From: Congregibacter sp.
GTDB lineage: Bacteria; Pseudomonadota; Gammaproteobacteria; Pseudomonadales; Halieaceae
Assembly (NCBI GenBank): GCA_013911345.1
Contig: JACETJ010000057.1
Location: 1-7,600 of the forward strand
Direction of reading: 5' to 3'
Length of the DNA stretch: 7,600 nucleotides
In this document: in pieces, positions 1-5,621 of the stretch
Layout of the letters: each line of letters starts with the position of its first letter
Position numbering within the stretch: position 1 is the stretch's first letter
The notes under the pieces: generated by a model
The model's database searches: none
What the model was told of the DNA's origin: nothing
The model's input: only the letters and a program-made list of their open reading frames with translations
Made by a program: the position numbers and the translations under genes

Positions 1-911
1 GCCATGGTGATACCCACACCGGCACCGTCGTCAACGGCGCCTGTGCCAAGGTCCCAGCTGTCCAAATGCGCGCCGATGACCACGATCTCGTCGGGCGCCT
101 CCCGGCCTACGACTTCGGCAATGACATTCCCGGACTGCGCAGCGAGCACCTCGGAGCTGTCCACTTTGATGCGAACAGAGAGCGTTTTACCTTCCGCCGC
201 AATGCGCTCCAGCTGATCAGCATCCGGATTCGACAGCGCCAACGCCGGAATGCGCGGCATCTCCTTCCGATAACGAAGAGATCCCGTGTGCGGAAAACGA
301 TGGCTATCGGTGCCTACAGAACGAATAAGATATCCGACCGCGCCCTTGCCAGCCGCAACACTCGGGCCGGCGGTGCGGGCCTCATTGAAGTACCCATAGG
401 AGGAGCCATCTTGCGTGCGTTGCATCGCATGCCCTACATAGGCGATGCGACCCGTGAGGCTACCCTCTGGCGCTCGCTTTAAATCCTCAAGGGTCTCAAA
501 TAACGCGACCTCCGCGCTCAAGCCATTTTCGTCAGTTGGGACCGAGCCGCCCAGGGCAGTCACTGCGAGAGGCTGGGGATACGGCGCCAAAATCTCAGCG
601 CCCTCCTCGTGTCGCTCCCATGCGTCCATTTCAAAGGGTTCGTTACGGACATTGGCGAACCCTTTTTCAGTGAGGGTATTAACAGCCCAAACACGGGCGC
701 GCGCCTCCGCTTCACTACCTGCCAAACGCGGGCCCACCTCGGTGGTCAGCGACGTCACAATGGCCATCGCATTGCTACCCGCCATCGCCTGAGTGCGAAG
801 CATCTCTGCATGAGCGAGGCTCTCGCGAGAAACGGGTTGCGCCATTGAGATGGTTGCGCCGCAACAGAGCGCCAATATCGGCAACAGGGTTCGTGAAACG
901 CTAGTCGTCAT
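1..911 (-). CDS. Secreted M28-family zinc metallopeptidase, 3' part cut off by the window edge
   Basis: The first 303 residues are visible; the gene continues past position 1. The N-terminus looks like a Sec signal peptide: a short Arg-containing start, a hydrophobic run LLPILALCCG (residues 9-18) and a likely cleavage site after SMA (residue 24), so the enzyme is probably periplasmic or secreted. Residues about 130-260 fit the protease-associated (PA) domain insertion of this family. The zinc site begins near residue 280 with AHLDSWDLGTGAVDDGAG: H282 and the DD pair at 294-295 match the first zinc ligand and the bridging aspartate region of M28 peptidases of the carboxypeptidase Q (PGCP) type. 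The remaining ligands and the catalytic Glu lie outside the window. Full-length relatives have about 470 residues, so roughly a third is missing. ATG at 911 is chosen because it gives a complete signal peptide; GTG at 920 is also possible. No good Shine-Dalgarno is seen. The exact substrate (dipeptides or C-terminal residues) is not readable from the sequence. Confidence 0.88.
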   Translation of the reverse strand, partial: MTTSVSRTLLPILALCCGATISMAQPVSRESLAHAEMLRTQAMAGSNAMAIVTSLTTEVGPRLAGSEAEARARVWAVNTLTEKGFANVRNEPFEMDAWERHEEGAEILAPYPQPLAVTALGGSVPTDENGLSAEVALFETLEDLKRAPEGSLTGRIAYVGHAMQRTQDGSSYGYFNEARTAGPSVAAGKGAVGYLIRSVGTDSHRFPHTGSLRYRKEMPRIPALALSNPDADQLERIAAEGKTLSVRIKVDSSEVLAAQSGNVIAEVVGREAPDEIVVIGAHLDSWDLGTGAVDDGAGVGITM

Positions 912-936
912 CGGCAGCACATGCGAATTGATATGT

Positions 937-955
937 AAAAAGAGCGCCCAGCTCT
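937..955 (-). terminator. Short rho-independent terminator-like hairpin after the flavin oxidoreductase gene
   Basis: On the minus strand AGAGC-TGGGC-GCTCT (955 to 941) forms a 5-bp stem with a 5-nt loop, and a T run follows (941-937, the first T being the last base of the stem). It starts 6 nt after the stop codon of the oxidoreductase gene (962-964) and ends about 26 nt before the peptidase ATG. The stem is short, so termination may be partial. If it works, the peptidase would depend on read-through or on a promoter inside the end of the oxidoreductase gene. Confidence 0.5.
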
Positions 956-961
956 AATAGG

Positions 962-2272
962 TCACGCAGCCCCATGGGGTGCATCTCCGACCAGCGCCTT
1001 ACGTTGCTCAAGCCACAGGTTGGCAGCCTTGGTTTGCGCTTTGGTAGCCGCCATAACACCCATGTCGACCTGCGTAGTGCCATTGTGGCCCAACGCCGAT
1101 ATTTGCTCATAAAACCAATATTGAGTGGCGAAAGCGCCAACCGTCCGAACCAACTTGAACCCATTCAAAAACTTCAGCGCCCTTGGAAGCAGCGAGAGCG
1201 TGTCTTCAAAACGAGGTAGCTCGCTCACACCGCTCAGTAGCTGCGCCGGAGCATCGGTCACAACACACATAGGGCGGCCAATGCCGATCATATCGGCGCA
1301 ACCCGTTTCCAAAGCGGCAGTCATCGCGTCTAATCGTCGCAGCCCGCCTGTCACCATCAGTGGGATATTAATCTCCTTACGCATGGCCTCTGCAAAATCC
1401 ACAAAATACGCCTCACGCGCGCGCGTCGAGGCTGCCACCGACTGCTCCTCCACTGGCTCCATGCCCTCAAGGTTGAGTAATCGCGGCTGCTCATAGGTAC
1501 CGCCCGAAATCTCAATAAGGTCCACACTGGCCTCTTCCAACCACTTTGCAACCTGCAGGCTCTCGTTAAAATCAAAACCACCACGCTGGAAATCGGCACT
1601 GTTCAGTTTGACCGACACCGGCACGGCTGGTCCGACAGCGGTTCGGACCCTCGCCACGCAGGACAGCAGCAGTCGCGCCCGGTTCTCAAGCGAACCTCCC
1701 CACTCATCCTCTCGTTGATTACTGCGAGGGCTCAAAAATTGTGACAGTAGATAGCCGTGAGCCGCGTGTAACTGAACTCCGGTAAATCCTGCGTCGACGA
1801 GCACCTTGGCGCAACGCGCAAATCCGGCGATCACTTCCTCGATATCCGCTGCTGTCATTGGCTCAGGCTGGCCAAATTGGCCACCTGGCAGCCCAAGCTT
1901 GACGGCAGAAGGGGCCTTTGGATGCGGGTTCACAATTTTTTGGCACTGCCGGCCCGCATGGCTAATTTGCGCCCAAAAATGGTTGCCGCCACGGGTTCCG
2001 GCGGCCGCCCAAGACTCCAGGGCGGCTTGCATTGCGGCTGAAGGCTCCTCGGCGACAATCACATTGCCCGGCCGCTCCAAGTGATCGCCATCGATCTGCA
2101 CGTTACCGGAGAGCAAGAGGCCGGCACCCCCGTCGCTCCACAATCCGTAGAGCTTGTTCAGCGCAGCCGTGGGCTGCCCCGCGGGGCTGGCGAGGCCCTC
2201 GGTCATGGCGGCTTTACACAGGCGATTGGGGATCTCCGCCCCGCAGGGCAGAGTCAACGACTTTGAAATCAT
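962..2272 (-). CDS. NADH:flavin oxidoreductase, Old Yellow Enzyme family (FMN-dependent ene-reductase-like)
   Basis: A 436-residue single-domain FMN TIM barrel. Family marks in order: AAMTEG with Thr24 near the flavin, AQISHAGRQ (residues 101-109), the substrate-binding HAAHGYLLSQFLSP (169-182, with H169, H172 and Y174), SNQREDEWGGSLENR (184-198), VSVKLNS with K222, and the phosphate-binding VTGG (307-310) and GIGRP (330-334). Length fits the short OYE class; the C-terminal Fe-S and NAD(P)H domains of 2,4-dienoyl-CoA reductase (about 670 residues) are absent. Members use NAD(P)H to reduce activated C=C bonds such as those of enones; the natural substrate here is unknown. It is presumably cytoplasmic, as no signal peptide is seen. 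The ABM-domain gene lies 41 nt upstream on the same strand and the M28 peptidase 50 nt downstream. The ATG at 2272 has only a weak purine tract before it. Family assignment is secure, substrate is not. Confidence 0.93.
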   Translation of the reverse strand: MISKSLTLPCGAEIPNRLCKAAMTEGLASPAGQPTAALNKLYGLWSDGGAGLLLSGNVQIDGDHLERPGNVIVAEEPSAAMQAALESWAAAGTRGGNHFWAQISHAGRQCQKIVNPHPKAPSAVKLGLPGGQFGQPEPMTAADIEEVIAGFARCAKVLVDAGFTGVQLHAAHGYLLSQFLSPRSNQREDEWGGSLENRARLLLSCVARVRTAVGPAVPVSVKLNSADFQRGGFDFNESLQVAKWLEEASVDLIEISGGTYEQPRLLNLEGMEPVEEQSVAASTRAREAYFVDFAEAMRKEINIPLMVTGGLRRLDAMTAALETGCADMIGIGRPMCVVTDAPAQLLSGVSELPRFEDTLSLLPRALKFLNGFKLVRTVGAFATQYWFYEQISALGHNGTTQVDMGVMAATKAQTKAANLWLEQRKALVGDAPHGAA

Positions 2273-2313
2273 AGTAATTTACTTCTATAAAAACATTTAT
2301 ATTATTGATTTAA
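2273..2313. other. Very AT-rich spacer between the ABM gene and the oxidoreductase gene
   Basis: Thirty-six of the 41 bases are A or T, unlike the GC-rich genes on either side. It holds TATA-like strings on both strands, but I found no -35/-10 pair at proper spacing before the oxidoreductase start. GTAATT (2274-2279) and AATTAC (2312-2317) form a distant 6-bp inverted repeat that may be chance in such a sequence. It could be an A/T-rich upstream region, a processing site or plain spacer. Confidence 0.4.
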
Positions 2314-2622
2314 TTACAGATCTTGCATCACGCCGAGCCGATCCACGGAAGCGAGAATACCCTCCCAGCCTCCTTCAATGTGTGGCTCAATAACCTCTGC
2401 AATCCCTGTATCGGTGCGCCACTGCAGGTAGGTATCGTAGGACGACTCCTGATCCCAGTATTCGACCAGAAGATAGGTGGCCGACTGCTCATTCAGCACC
2501 ACATCGATACGCTCACAGCCGGAAAAATCCCGGGTGTCTGACAGTGCGGCGCGGAACAGGTCACCCATGGCCTCAACCTGGCCGGGCTTGCAGGGAAATT
2601 TAGCGACTACTACAAAACTCAT
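2314..2622 (-). CDS. ABM-domain protein (antibiotic biosynthesis / quinol monooxygenase-like, dimeric alpha-beta barrel)
   Basis: A 102-residue protein with the pattern of the ABM family: an N-terminal strand (residues 2-9, SFVVVAKF), the KPGQVEAMGDLFRAAL helix (12-27), the central strands ERIDVVLNE and TYLLVEYWDQESSYDTYLQW (49-68), then a helix and the conserved EPHIEGGWEGIL (79-90). Characterised relatives such as YgiN act on quinols without a cofactor; others degrade heme or have no known reaction. The function here is inferred only from the fold. The start is supported by a strong Shine-Dalgarno GAGGAG (2634-2629), 6 nt before the ATG. It is the first gene of the leftward group and may be co-transcribed with the OYE-family gene 41 nt downstream, a pairing that would suit redox metabolism of an aromatic or enone compound. 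Confidence 0.87.
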   Translation of the reverse strand: MSFVVVAKFPCKPGQVEAMGDLFRAALSDTRDFSGCERIDVVLNEQSATYLLVEYWDQESSYDTYLQWRTDTGIAEVIEPHIEGGWEGILASVDRLGVMQDL

Positions 2623-2688
2623 TACGCTCTCCTCATTAAAAAGATACCAAGGGAGCCAGAGACTACGGCAAGTGCTGCGATAATGAAA

Positions 2689-2715
2689 TGCGCCTATAGC
2701 CCCTGCTCAGGCGCA
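2689..2715. repeat. Seven-bp inverted repeat in the divergent intergenic region (possible operator)
   Basis: TGCGCCT (2689-2695) and AGGCGCA (2709-2715) are perfect inverted copies separated by 13 bp. The site lies between the leftward ABM gene (start 2622) and the rightward SIMPL gene (start 2825), where a regulator could control either. No T run follows on either strand, so it does not look like a terminator. The match is short and could be chance. Confidence 0.3.
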
Positions 2716-2759
2716 CAGCGATATGACTCAGAACGAGCGTGTGACGTAGTACCATAAAG

Positions 2760-2790
2760 GGAACTCGGAACGCCCCTGCCCTATCTCAAG
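2760..2790 (+). promoter_or_regulatory. Possible sigma-E (RpoE)-type promoter before the SIMPL gene
   Basis: GGAACTC (2760-2766) resembles the sigma-E -35 element GGAACTT at six of seven bases. TCTCAAG (2784-2790) resembles the TCTGAAG form of the -10 element. The spacer is 17 bp, one longer than the usual 16. Transcription would start near 2796, leaving a leader of about 30 nt that holds the Shine-Dalgarno of the downstream gene. Control of a periplasmic stress-type protein by the envelope stress factor would make sense, but this rests on sequence resemblance only. No clear sigma-70 pair was found in the same region. Confidence 0.33.
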
Positions 2791-2824
2791 AGCATGCCAA
2801 CCGAAACAGCGCAGAGGTGAGCAA

Positions 2825-3520
2825 ATGAAAACATGGATTCTATGGATGCCTATGGCCATCGCGGCCTCGTTTTTCGCACTAACAGCGAACGCCCAAACGA
2901 TATCAGTTGAGGGCAAAGGCAGCGTCGAAATCGATCCCGAATACGCAACGCTGAGCGCTTCAGTCAGTCATACTGCGAAGACAGCTGGCGAGGCCCAGGC
3001 CATAGTTGACGGCGTGATGAATCGGCTCCTTGACGGCATTGATAGCCTCCCGATTGAGGAAACCACACTGGACGCTGGACAGTTGCGGATACAGCCTCGC
3101 TATAGTTGGAGCCCAGCGACCGAAACTCAGGAGTTTCAAGGCTACGAAGCAACCAGAGAACTGTCATTTCGACTGCTCGAACTAGACTCTGTCGGCGACG
3201 CACTGCAGTTGCTGTCCCGCGAGGGCGCCACCAATGTCAGCACGCCCGTCTACGGCAGCTCTAAAACTGCTGGAGCACGTGCTCGAGCCTTGGCGCGGGC
3301 ATTTGCCTCCGCCAAAGCCGATGCCAGTGCACTCGCAGAGGCCGCCGGACTCACACTCGGAACGCCAGACAACATCTCAACCAGCGGACGCAACCCCCCC
3401 TTATTCAGAGCAGCAAACAGAGGGGCCGTCGCCATGTCTGCAGAGATGGCGCCCCGGTACGAACCCGGCCAATTATCCGTATCTGCATCAGTCTCGGTCG
3501 TCTTCAGTGCCAACCCCTGA
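2825..3520 (+). CDS. SIMPL domain protein (DUF541, YggE-like), periplasmic
   Basis: A 231-residue protein with a clear signal peptide: MKTWILWMPM followed by a hydrophobic stretch and a cleavage site after ANA (residue 23). The mature protein starts QTISVEGKGSVEIDPEYATL, the typical opening of the SIMPL/DUF541 family. Further marks are the helix with AGEAQAIVDGVMNRL, the strand GYEATRELSFRL (about 107-118), the Ala-rich AGARARALARAFASAKADASALAEAAGLTLG helix region (about 148-178) and a C-terminal strand LSVSASVSVVFS. E. coli YggE, of similar length, is linked to oxidative stress protection; the biochemical role of the family is poorly known. The start is well supported by AGAGGTGA (2813-2820), 4 nt before the ATG. 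It is followed 86 nt later by yccA, which appears to have its own promoter, so the two need not be one unit. Confidence 0.9.
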   Translation: MKTWILWMPMAIAASFFALTANAQTISVEGKGSVEIDPEYATLSASVSHTAKTAGEAQAIVDGVMNRLLDGIDSLPIEETTLDAGQLRIQPRYSWSPATETQEFQGYEATRELSFRLLELDSVGDALQLLSREGATNVSTPVYGSSKTAGARARALARAFASAKADASALAEAAGLTLGTPDNISTSGRNPPLFRAANRGAVAMSAEMAPRYEPGQLSVSASVSVVFSANP

Positions 3521-3545
3521 CCGTTACCGCCCTGCGGGCACAGAC

Positions 3546-3574
3546 TTGGATTCGCCGACATCTGCCCCTATTAT
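3546..3574 (+). promoter_or_regulatory. Sigma-70-type promoter for yccA
   Basis: TTGGAT (3546-3551) and TATTAT (3569-3574) are separated by exactly 17 bp. The -10 matches the consensus at five of six bases and the -35 at four of six. The predicted start near 3581 gives a leader of about 25 nt containing the yccA Shine-Dalgarno. It lies wholly in the gap between the SIMPL gene and yccA. Confidence 0.6.
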
Positions 3575-3592
3575 GACGACTACACGGAATTC

Positions 3593-4290
3593 AGAGGACA
3601 TTCCCAATGAGTGACAAACCGGTCTTTTCCGCCGCGGCAACGATGGATCCCGCCGCCAGTATCGCCAGCACCAATAAAGTACTGAGCAACACCTACTGGC
3701 TGTTAGGTCTGACGCTAGCGTTTAGCGCACTGACAGCTACGCTCGCGGTAGTGATGAACATGCCGCAAGCCATGGCGCTGCCACTGATTATCGTGGGCTT
3801 TGTCTTGCTTTTTGTCGTACACAAGATGGCTGATTCAGCAAAGGGGTTGCCCGCTATCTTCGCCTTCACCGGCGTGTGGGGAGCATCGATCGGACCCATG
3901 CTGTCGATGTATCTTGCACTTGAAAACGGCCCCACCATCGTGCTCCAGGCGCTAGGCGGCACGGCATTGGTATTCTTCTCGTTATCGGCTTACGCCCTGA
4001 ATACCAAGAAAGACTTCTCGTACCTGGGCGGCTTCCTAATGGTCGGTTTGGTCGTTGCCATCGTGGCAATGATTGCCAACTTTTTCCTGGCGATTCCCGC
4101 TCTGTCGTTAACGCTCTCTGCAGTGGTCGTCATGATCATGGCGGGGCTGATTTTGTTTGATACGAGCCGCATCATTCACGGCGGCGAGACTAACTACATC
4201 CGCGCCACGGTGGGGCTGTACTTGAATATTTTCAATATTTTCATCCACCTTCTCCATCTCATCGCCGTCTTCACCGGCGGTGACGACTGA
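3593..4290 (+). CDS. yccA: YccA, Bax inhibitor-1 family inner-membrane protein (CDS starts at 3607; RBS AGAGGA at 3593-3598 included)
   Basis: The coding part is 3607-4290, 227 residues (E. coli YccA has 219). Seven membrane segments can be drawn at about residues 30-50, 55-73, 82-105, 110-131, 139-159, 164-184 and 202-223. Family marks are NKVLSNTYWLLGLTLAFSA near the N-terminus, ALGGTALVFFSLSAYAL (115-131), the LFDTSRIIHGGETNYIRAT motif (183-201) with the conserved Asp185, and LYLNIFNIF. In E. coli YccA binds the membrane protease FtsH and limits proteolysis of jammed translocons. AGAGGA lies 8 nt before the ATG. The gene has its own promoter candidate (3546-3574) and a strong terminator 23 nt after its stop, so it may be monocistronic, although it sits directly before the tus genes as in other gammaproteobacteria. 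Identification is firm; the FtsH role is by homology. Confidence 0.95.
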
Positions 4291-4313
4291 GGTCGGAGAA
4301 ACGCACGGTAAAG

Positions 4314-4335
4314 CCCCGGCCTCGCCGGGGTTTTT
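4314..4335 (+). terminator. Strong rho-independent terminator between yccA and tusD
   Basis: CCCCGGC (4314-4320), loop CTC, GCCGGGG (4324-4330), then TTTTT (4331-4335). The stem is 7 bp, all G-C, and can be extended by the preceding AAAG pairing with the T run. It ends 12 nt before the tusD ATG, too close for a separate promoter in between, so tus expression needs read-through, a promoter inside yccA, or regulated termination. Confidence 0.88.
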
Positions 4336-4347
4336 CGTATTCAGGCC

Positions 4348-4671
4348 ATGCAAATCTCGCTAATCATTCGAACCTGCCCGGATAATCAGCACCGGCTCGC
4401 AATAGCACGTCGATTTATCCAGACAGCCAGAGCGCAAGGCCATACGATCCGGCAGTGCTTTTTCCAAAGCGAAGGCGTTCTTGCTGCAACCCAGCCCGAG
4501 CAAGTGATGGCATGGCAGCAGATCGCAGATGACACCCAAGCGGAGCTGCTCCTTTGCAGCCAGGCTGCCGAAGAGCATGCGATTAATGCCGGGAGCCCCT
4601 TTAAAATAGGCGGGCTGGGGGCGCTGGTCGAAGCCGCCGTCAGATCAGATCGCGTGGTGTCTTTTGTCTGA
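4348..4671 (+). CDS. tusD: TusD, sulfurtransferase subunit (DsrE family)
   Basis: TusD forms a TusBCD heterohexamer in the cytoplasm that takes persulfide sulfur from TusA and hands it to TusE on the way to 2-thiouridine at tRNA position 34. The protein has 107 residues. Visible marks: the N-terminal strand MQISLIIRT, the helix through ARRFIQTARAQGH (19-31), CFFQSEGV (37-44), AWQQIADD (55-62), the active-site cysteine in ELLLCSQA (C70, equivalent to E. coli Cys78) and GGLGALVEA (residues 88-96), followed by DRVVSFV. It is about 20 residues shorter than E. coli TusD (128). The missing pieces fall after SEGV and between the cysteine loop and the GLGAL motif. The start has only a weak AGG (4342-4344) and follows a strong terminator by 12 nt. 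Its stop overlaps the tusC start by 8 nt. Confidence 0.93.
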   Translation: MQISLIIRTCPDNQHRLAIARRFIQTARAQGHTIRQCFFQSEGVLAATQPEQVMAWQQIADDTQAELLLCSQAAEEHAINAGSPFKIGGLGALVEAAVRSDRVVSFV

Positions 4672-5026
4672 TCTCGCACCCAACTCCAATAGTCAGCGCT
4701 GGCTCATTACACTCTCTGGGGAAGCGCGTTCGGCGACTGCGTTACGCGCGGGTACTGACCTCGCATTAGCCGCCGGGGCGTTTGGGCAAAATGTAACCCT
4801 TGCCTTCACTGGGGAAGGTCTCGAGCTTTTGCATCCTGAATCTGGCCTCCATGAATCGCTGCATCGACTGCTAGGATCACTCCCCTACTACGACATCGGT
4901 CGGGTGTACGCGGTGGCGCCGCATGATAAAGCCATTTTATTTCGTGACGACCTGACGGTGATGCCCATGACGCAGCAGGAGTGGTCAGCGGCCGCCGCGG
5001 CTTCAGACATCGTGGTGAATTACTGA
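4664..5026 (+). CDS. tusC: TusC, sulfurtransferase complex subunit (DsrF family), TTG start
   Basis: The protein has 120 residues, against 119 in E. coli. The opening strand WLITLSG (13-19), the helix ALRAGTDLALAAGAFGQNVTLAF with GEGLELL, and the conserved SLPYYDIGRVYAV (about 72-84) followed by a C-terminal VMPMTQQEW and DIVVNY match the TusC/DsrF pattern. It contains no cysteine at all, in keeping with a structural role beside the TusD catalytic cysteine. The only start that keeps the whole domain is TTG at 4664; it overlaps the end of tusD by 8 nt and lacks a clear Shine-Dalgarno, so translation is probably coupled to tusD. The stop shares one base with the tusB start. Confidence 0.9.
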   Translation: MSDLAPNSNSQRWLITLSGEARSATALRAGTDLALAAGAFGQNVTLAFTGEGLELLHPESGLHESLHRLLGSLPYYDIGRVYAVAPHDKAILFRDDLTVMPMTQQEWSAAAAASDIVVNY

Positions 5027-5283
5027 TGGTCCTGCATCTGCTTTTCGGCCAGCAGCAACTGCAGGACTGCCTACGCCTCGTGAACGCCGATGACACGCTA
5101 CTGGTGATGGATGCTAGCGTGCTCGAGTGTACGAGCGAGTCTTTATCTACCCTGCCCTGCAAGGTGATGCTACTGGATGAATCTGGCTCGCATCGCGCCG
5201 GCAGCGATGACATCAGCCTGATCGATACTGCTAGCTGGCTTGAGCTAGTCAGCCACTACCCCCACAGCATGAGCTGGGCATAA
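5026..5283 (+). CDS. tusB: TusB, sulfurtransferase complex subunit (DsrH family)
   Basis: The protein has 85 residues (E. coli 95). MVLHLLFG at the N-terminus, DTLLVMDASVL (26-36), KVMLLDES (46-53) and the C-terminal DDISLIDTASWLELVSHYPHSMSWA follow the TusB/DsrH pattern, whose end is typically a strand, a helix and HP..M.W. Cys15 in LQDCLRL lies where DsrH proteins carry a conserved cysteine. An in-frame GTG at 4981 would add 15 residues unlike the family. ATG at 5026 is preferred because it overlaps the tusC stop as TGATG and has GGTGA (5014-5018) 7 nt upstream. Part of the tus operon; tusE follows after 3 nt. Confidence 0.9.
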   Translation: MVLHLLFGQQQLQDCLRLVNADDTLLVMDASVLECTSESLSTLPCKVMLLDESGSHRAGSDDISLIDTASWLELVSHYPHSMSWA

Positions 5284-5286
5284 ACC

Positions 5287-5616
5287 ATGACCGGTGACAC
5301 CAGCCTCACAGCACTGTGTGACGATAACGGCTTTCTGGGTCGATCTGAGATGTGGTCACCCGATATCGCGCAGGCGTTTGCGAAGCAGGAAGGCATCGAG
5401 CTTACCGACGCCCACTGGGAGGTGCTGTCCCTGCTCCGTGAATACTTTCAGGCCTTCGGCGACTCGCCGGCCAATCGCGCGCTCGTGAACTATACAAAGC
5501 AGCAACTCGGAGCCGATAAAGGCAACAGCCTGTATCTGATGGGACTGTTCCCGGGCTCGCCCGCCCGCGTGGGCAGTCGCATCGCCGGCCTACCCAAGCC
5601 CAAGAACTGCCTGTAA
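5287..5616 (+). CDS. tusE: TusE, sulfur carrier for tRNA 2-thiolation (DsrC/TusE family)
   Basis: The protein has 109 residues, the same as E. coli TusE. It carries WSPDIAQAFAKQEGIELTDAHWEVLSLLREYF (23-54), SPANRALVNYTKQQLG, the KGNSLYLMGLFP region and the family tail IAGLPKPKNCL. The penultimate C108 is the persulfide-carrying cysteine. The second redox cysteine of true DsrC, eleven residues earlier, is replaced by Ser97. This marks it as a TusE, which passes sulfur from TusBCD to MnmA, and not as the DsrC trisulfide carrier of sulfite reductase. One other cysteine, C11, lies in the variable N-terminus. The start ATG is 3 nt after tusB with no strong Shine-Dalgarno; trmA begins 5 nt after the stop. 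Confidence 0.95.
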   Translation: MTGDTSLTALCDDNGFLGRSEMWSPDIAQAFAKQEGIELTDAHWEVLSLLREYFQAFGDSPANRALVNYTKQQLGADKGNSLYLMGLFPGSPARVGSRIAGLPKPKNCL

Positions 5617-5621
5617 TCGCT

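Noticed and set aside
66..792. Plus-strand open frames of 138 and 115 codons over the left end
   Set aside because: They are antisense to the M28 peptidase, whose minus-strand frame is open for 303 codons with a signal peptide and zinc-site motif. The plus-strand products show no family pattern.
1125..1496. Plus-strand 123-codon open frame inside the oxidoreductase gene
   Set aside because: Antisense shadow of a well-recognised OYE-family gene in GC-rich sequence; no ribosome site and no recognisable motif.
2640..2671. Minus-strand TTGCCG / TATCTT as a promoter of the ABM gene
   Set aside because: The spacer is 19 bp and both boxes are poor, so it was not listed.
3528..3542. GCCC-TGC-GGGC hairpin after the SIMPL gene
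   Set aside because: Only 4 bp of stem and no T run on either strand, so it is not supported as a terminator.
3234..3614. Plus-strand 126-codon and minus-strand 103-codon frames overlapping the end of the SIMPL gene
   Set aside because: They overlap the conserved Ala-rich helix region of the SIMPL protein in other frames and have low-complexity products; they are explained by codon bias.
4225..4242. Tandem 9-bp repeat AATATTTTC in yccA
   Set aside because: It encodes NIFNIF in the conserved C-terminal membrane segment, so the protein sequence explains it; no -35/-10 pair for tusD was found there.
4806..5213. Minus-strand 135-codon frame across tusC and tusB
   Set aside because: Antisense to two recognised genes, without ribosome site or domain features.
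4348..5616. tusDCBE read as dsrEFH-dsrC of a sulfur-oxidising system
   Set aside because: The carrier lacks the second DsrC cysteine and no dsrAB or other dsr genes are present in the window.
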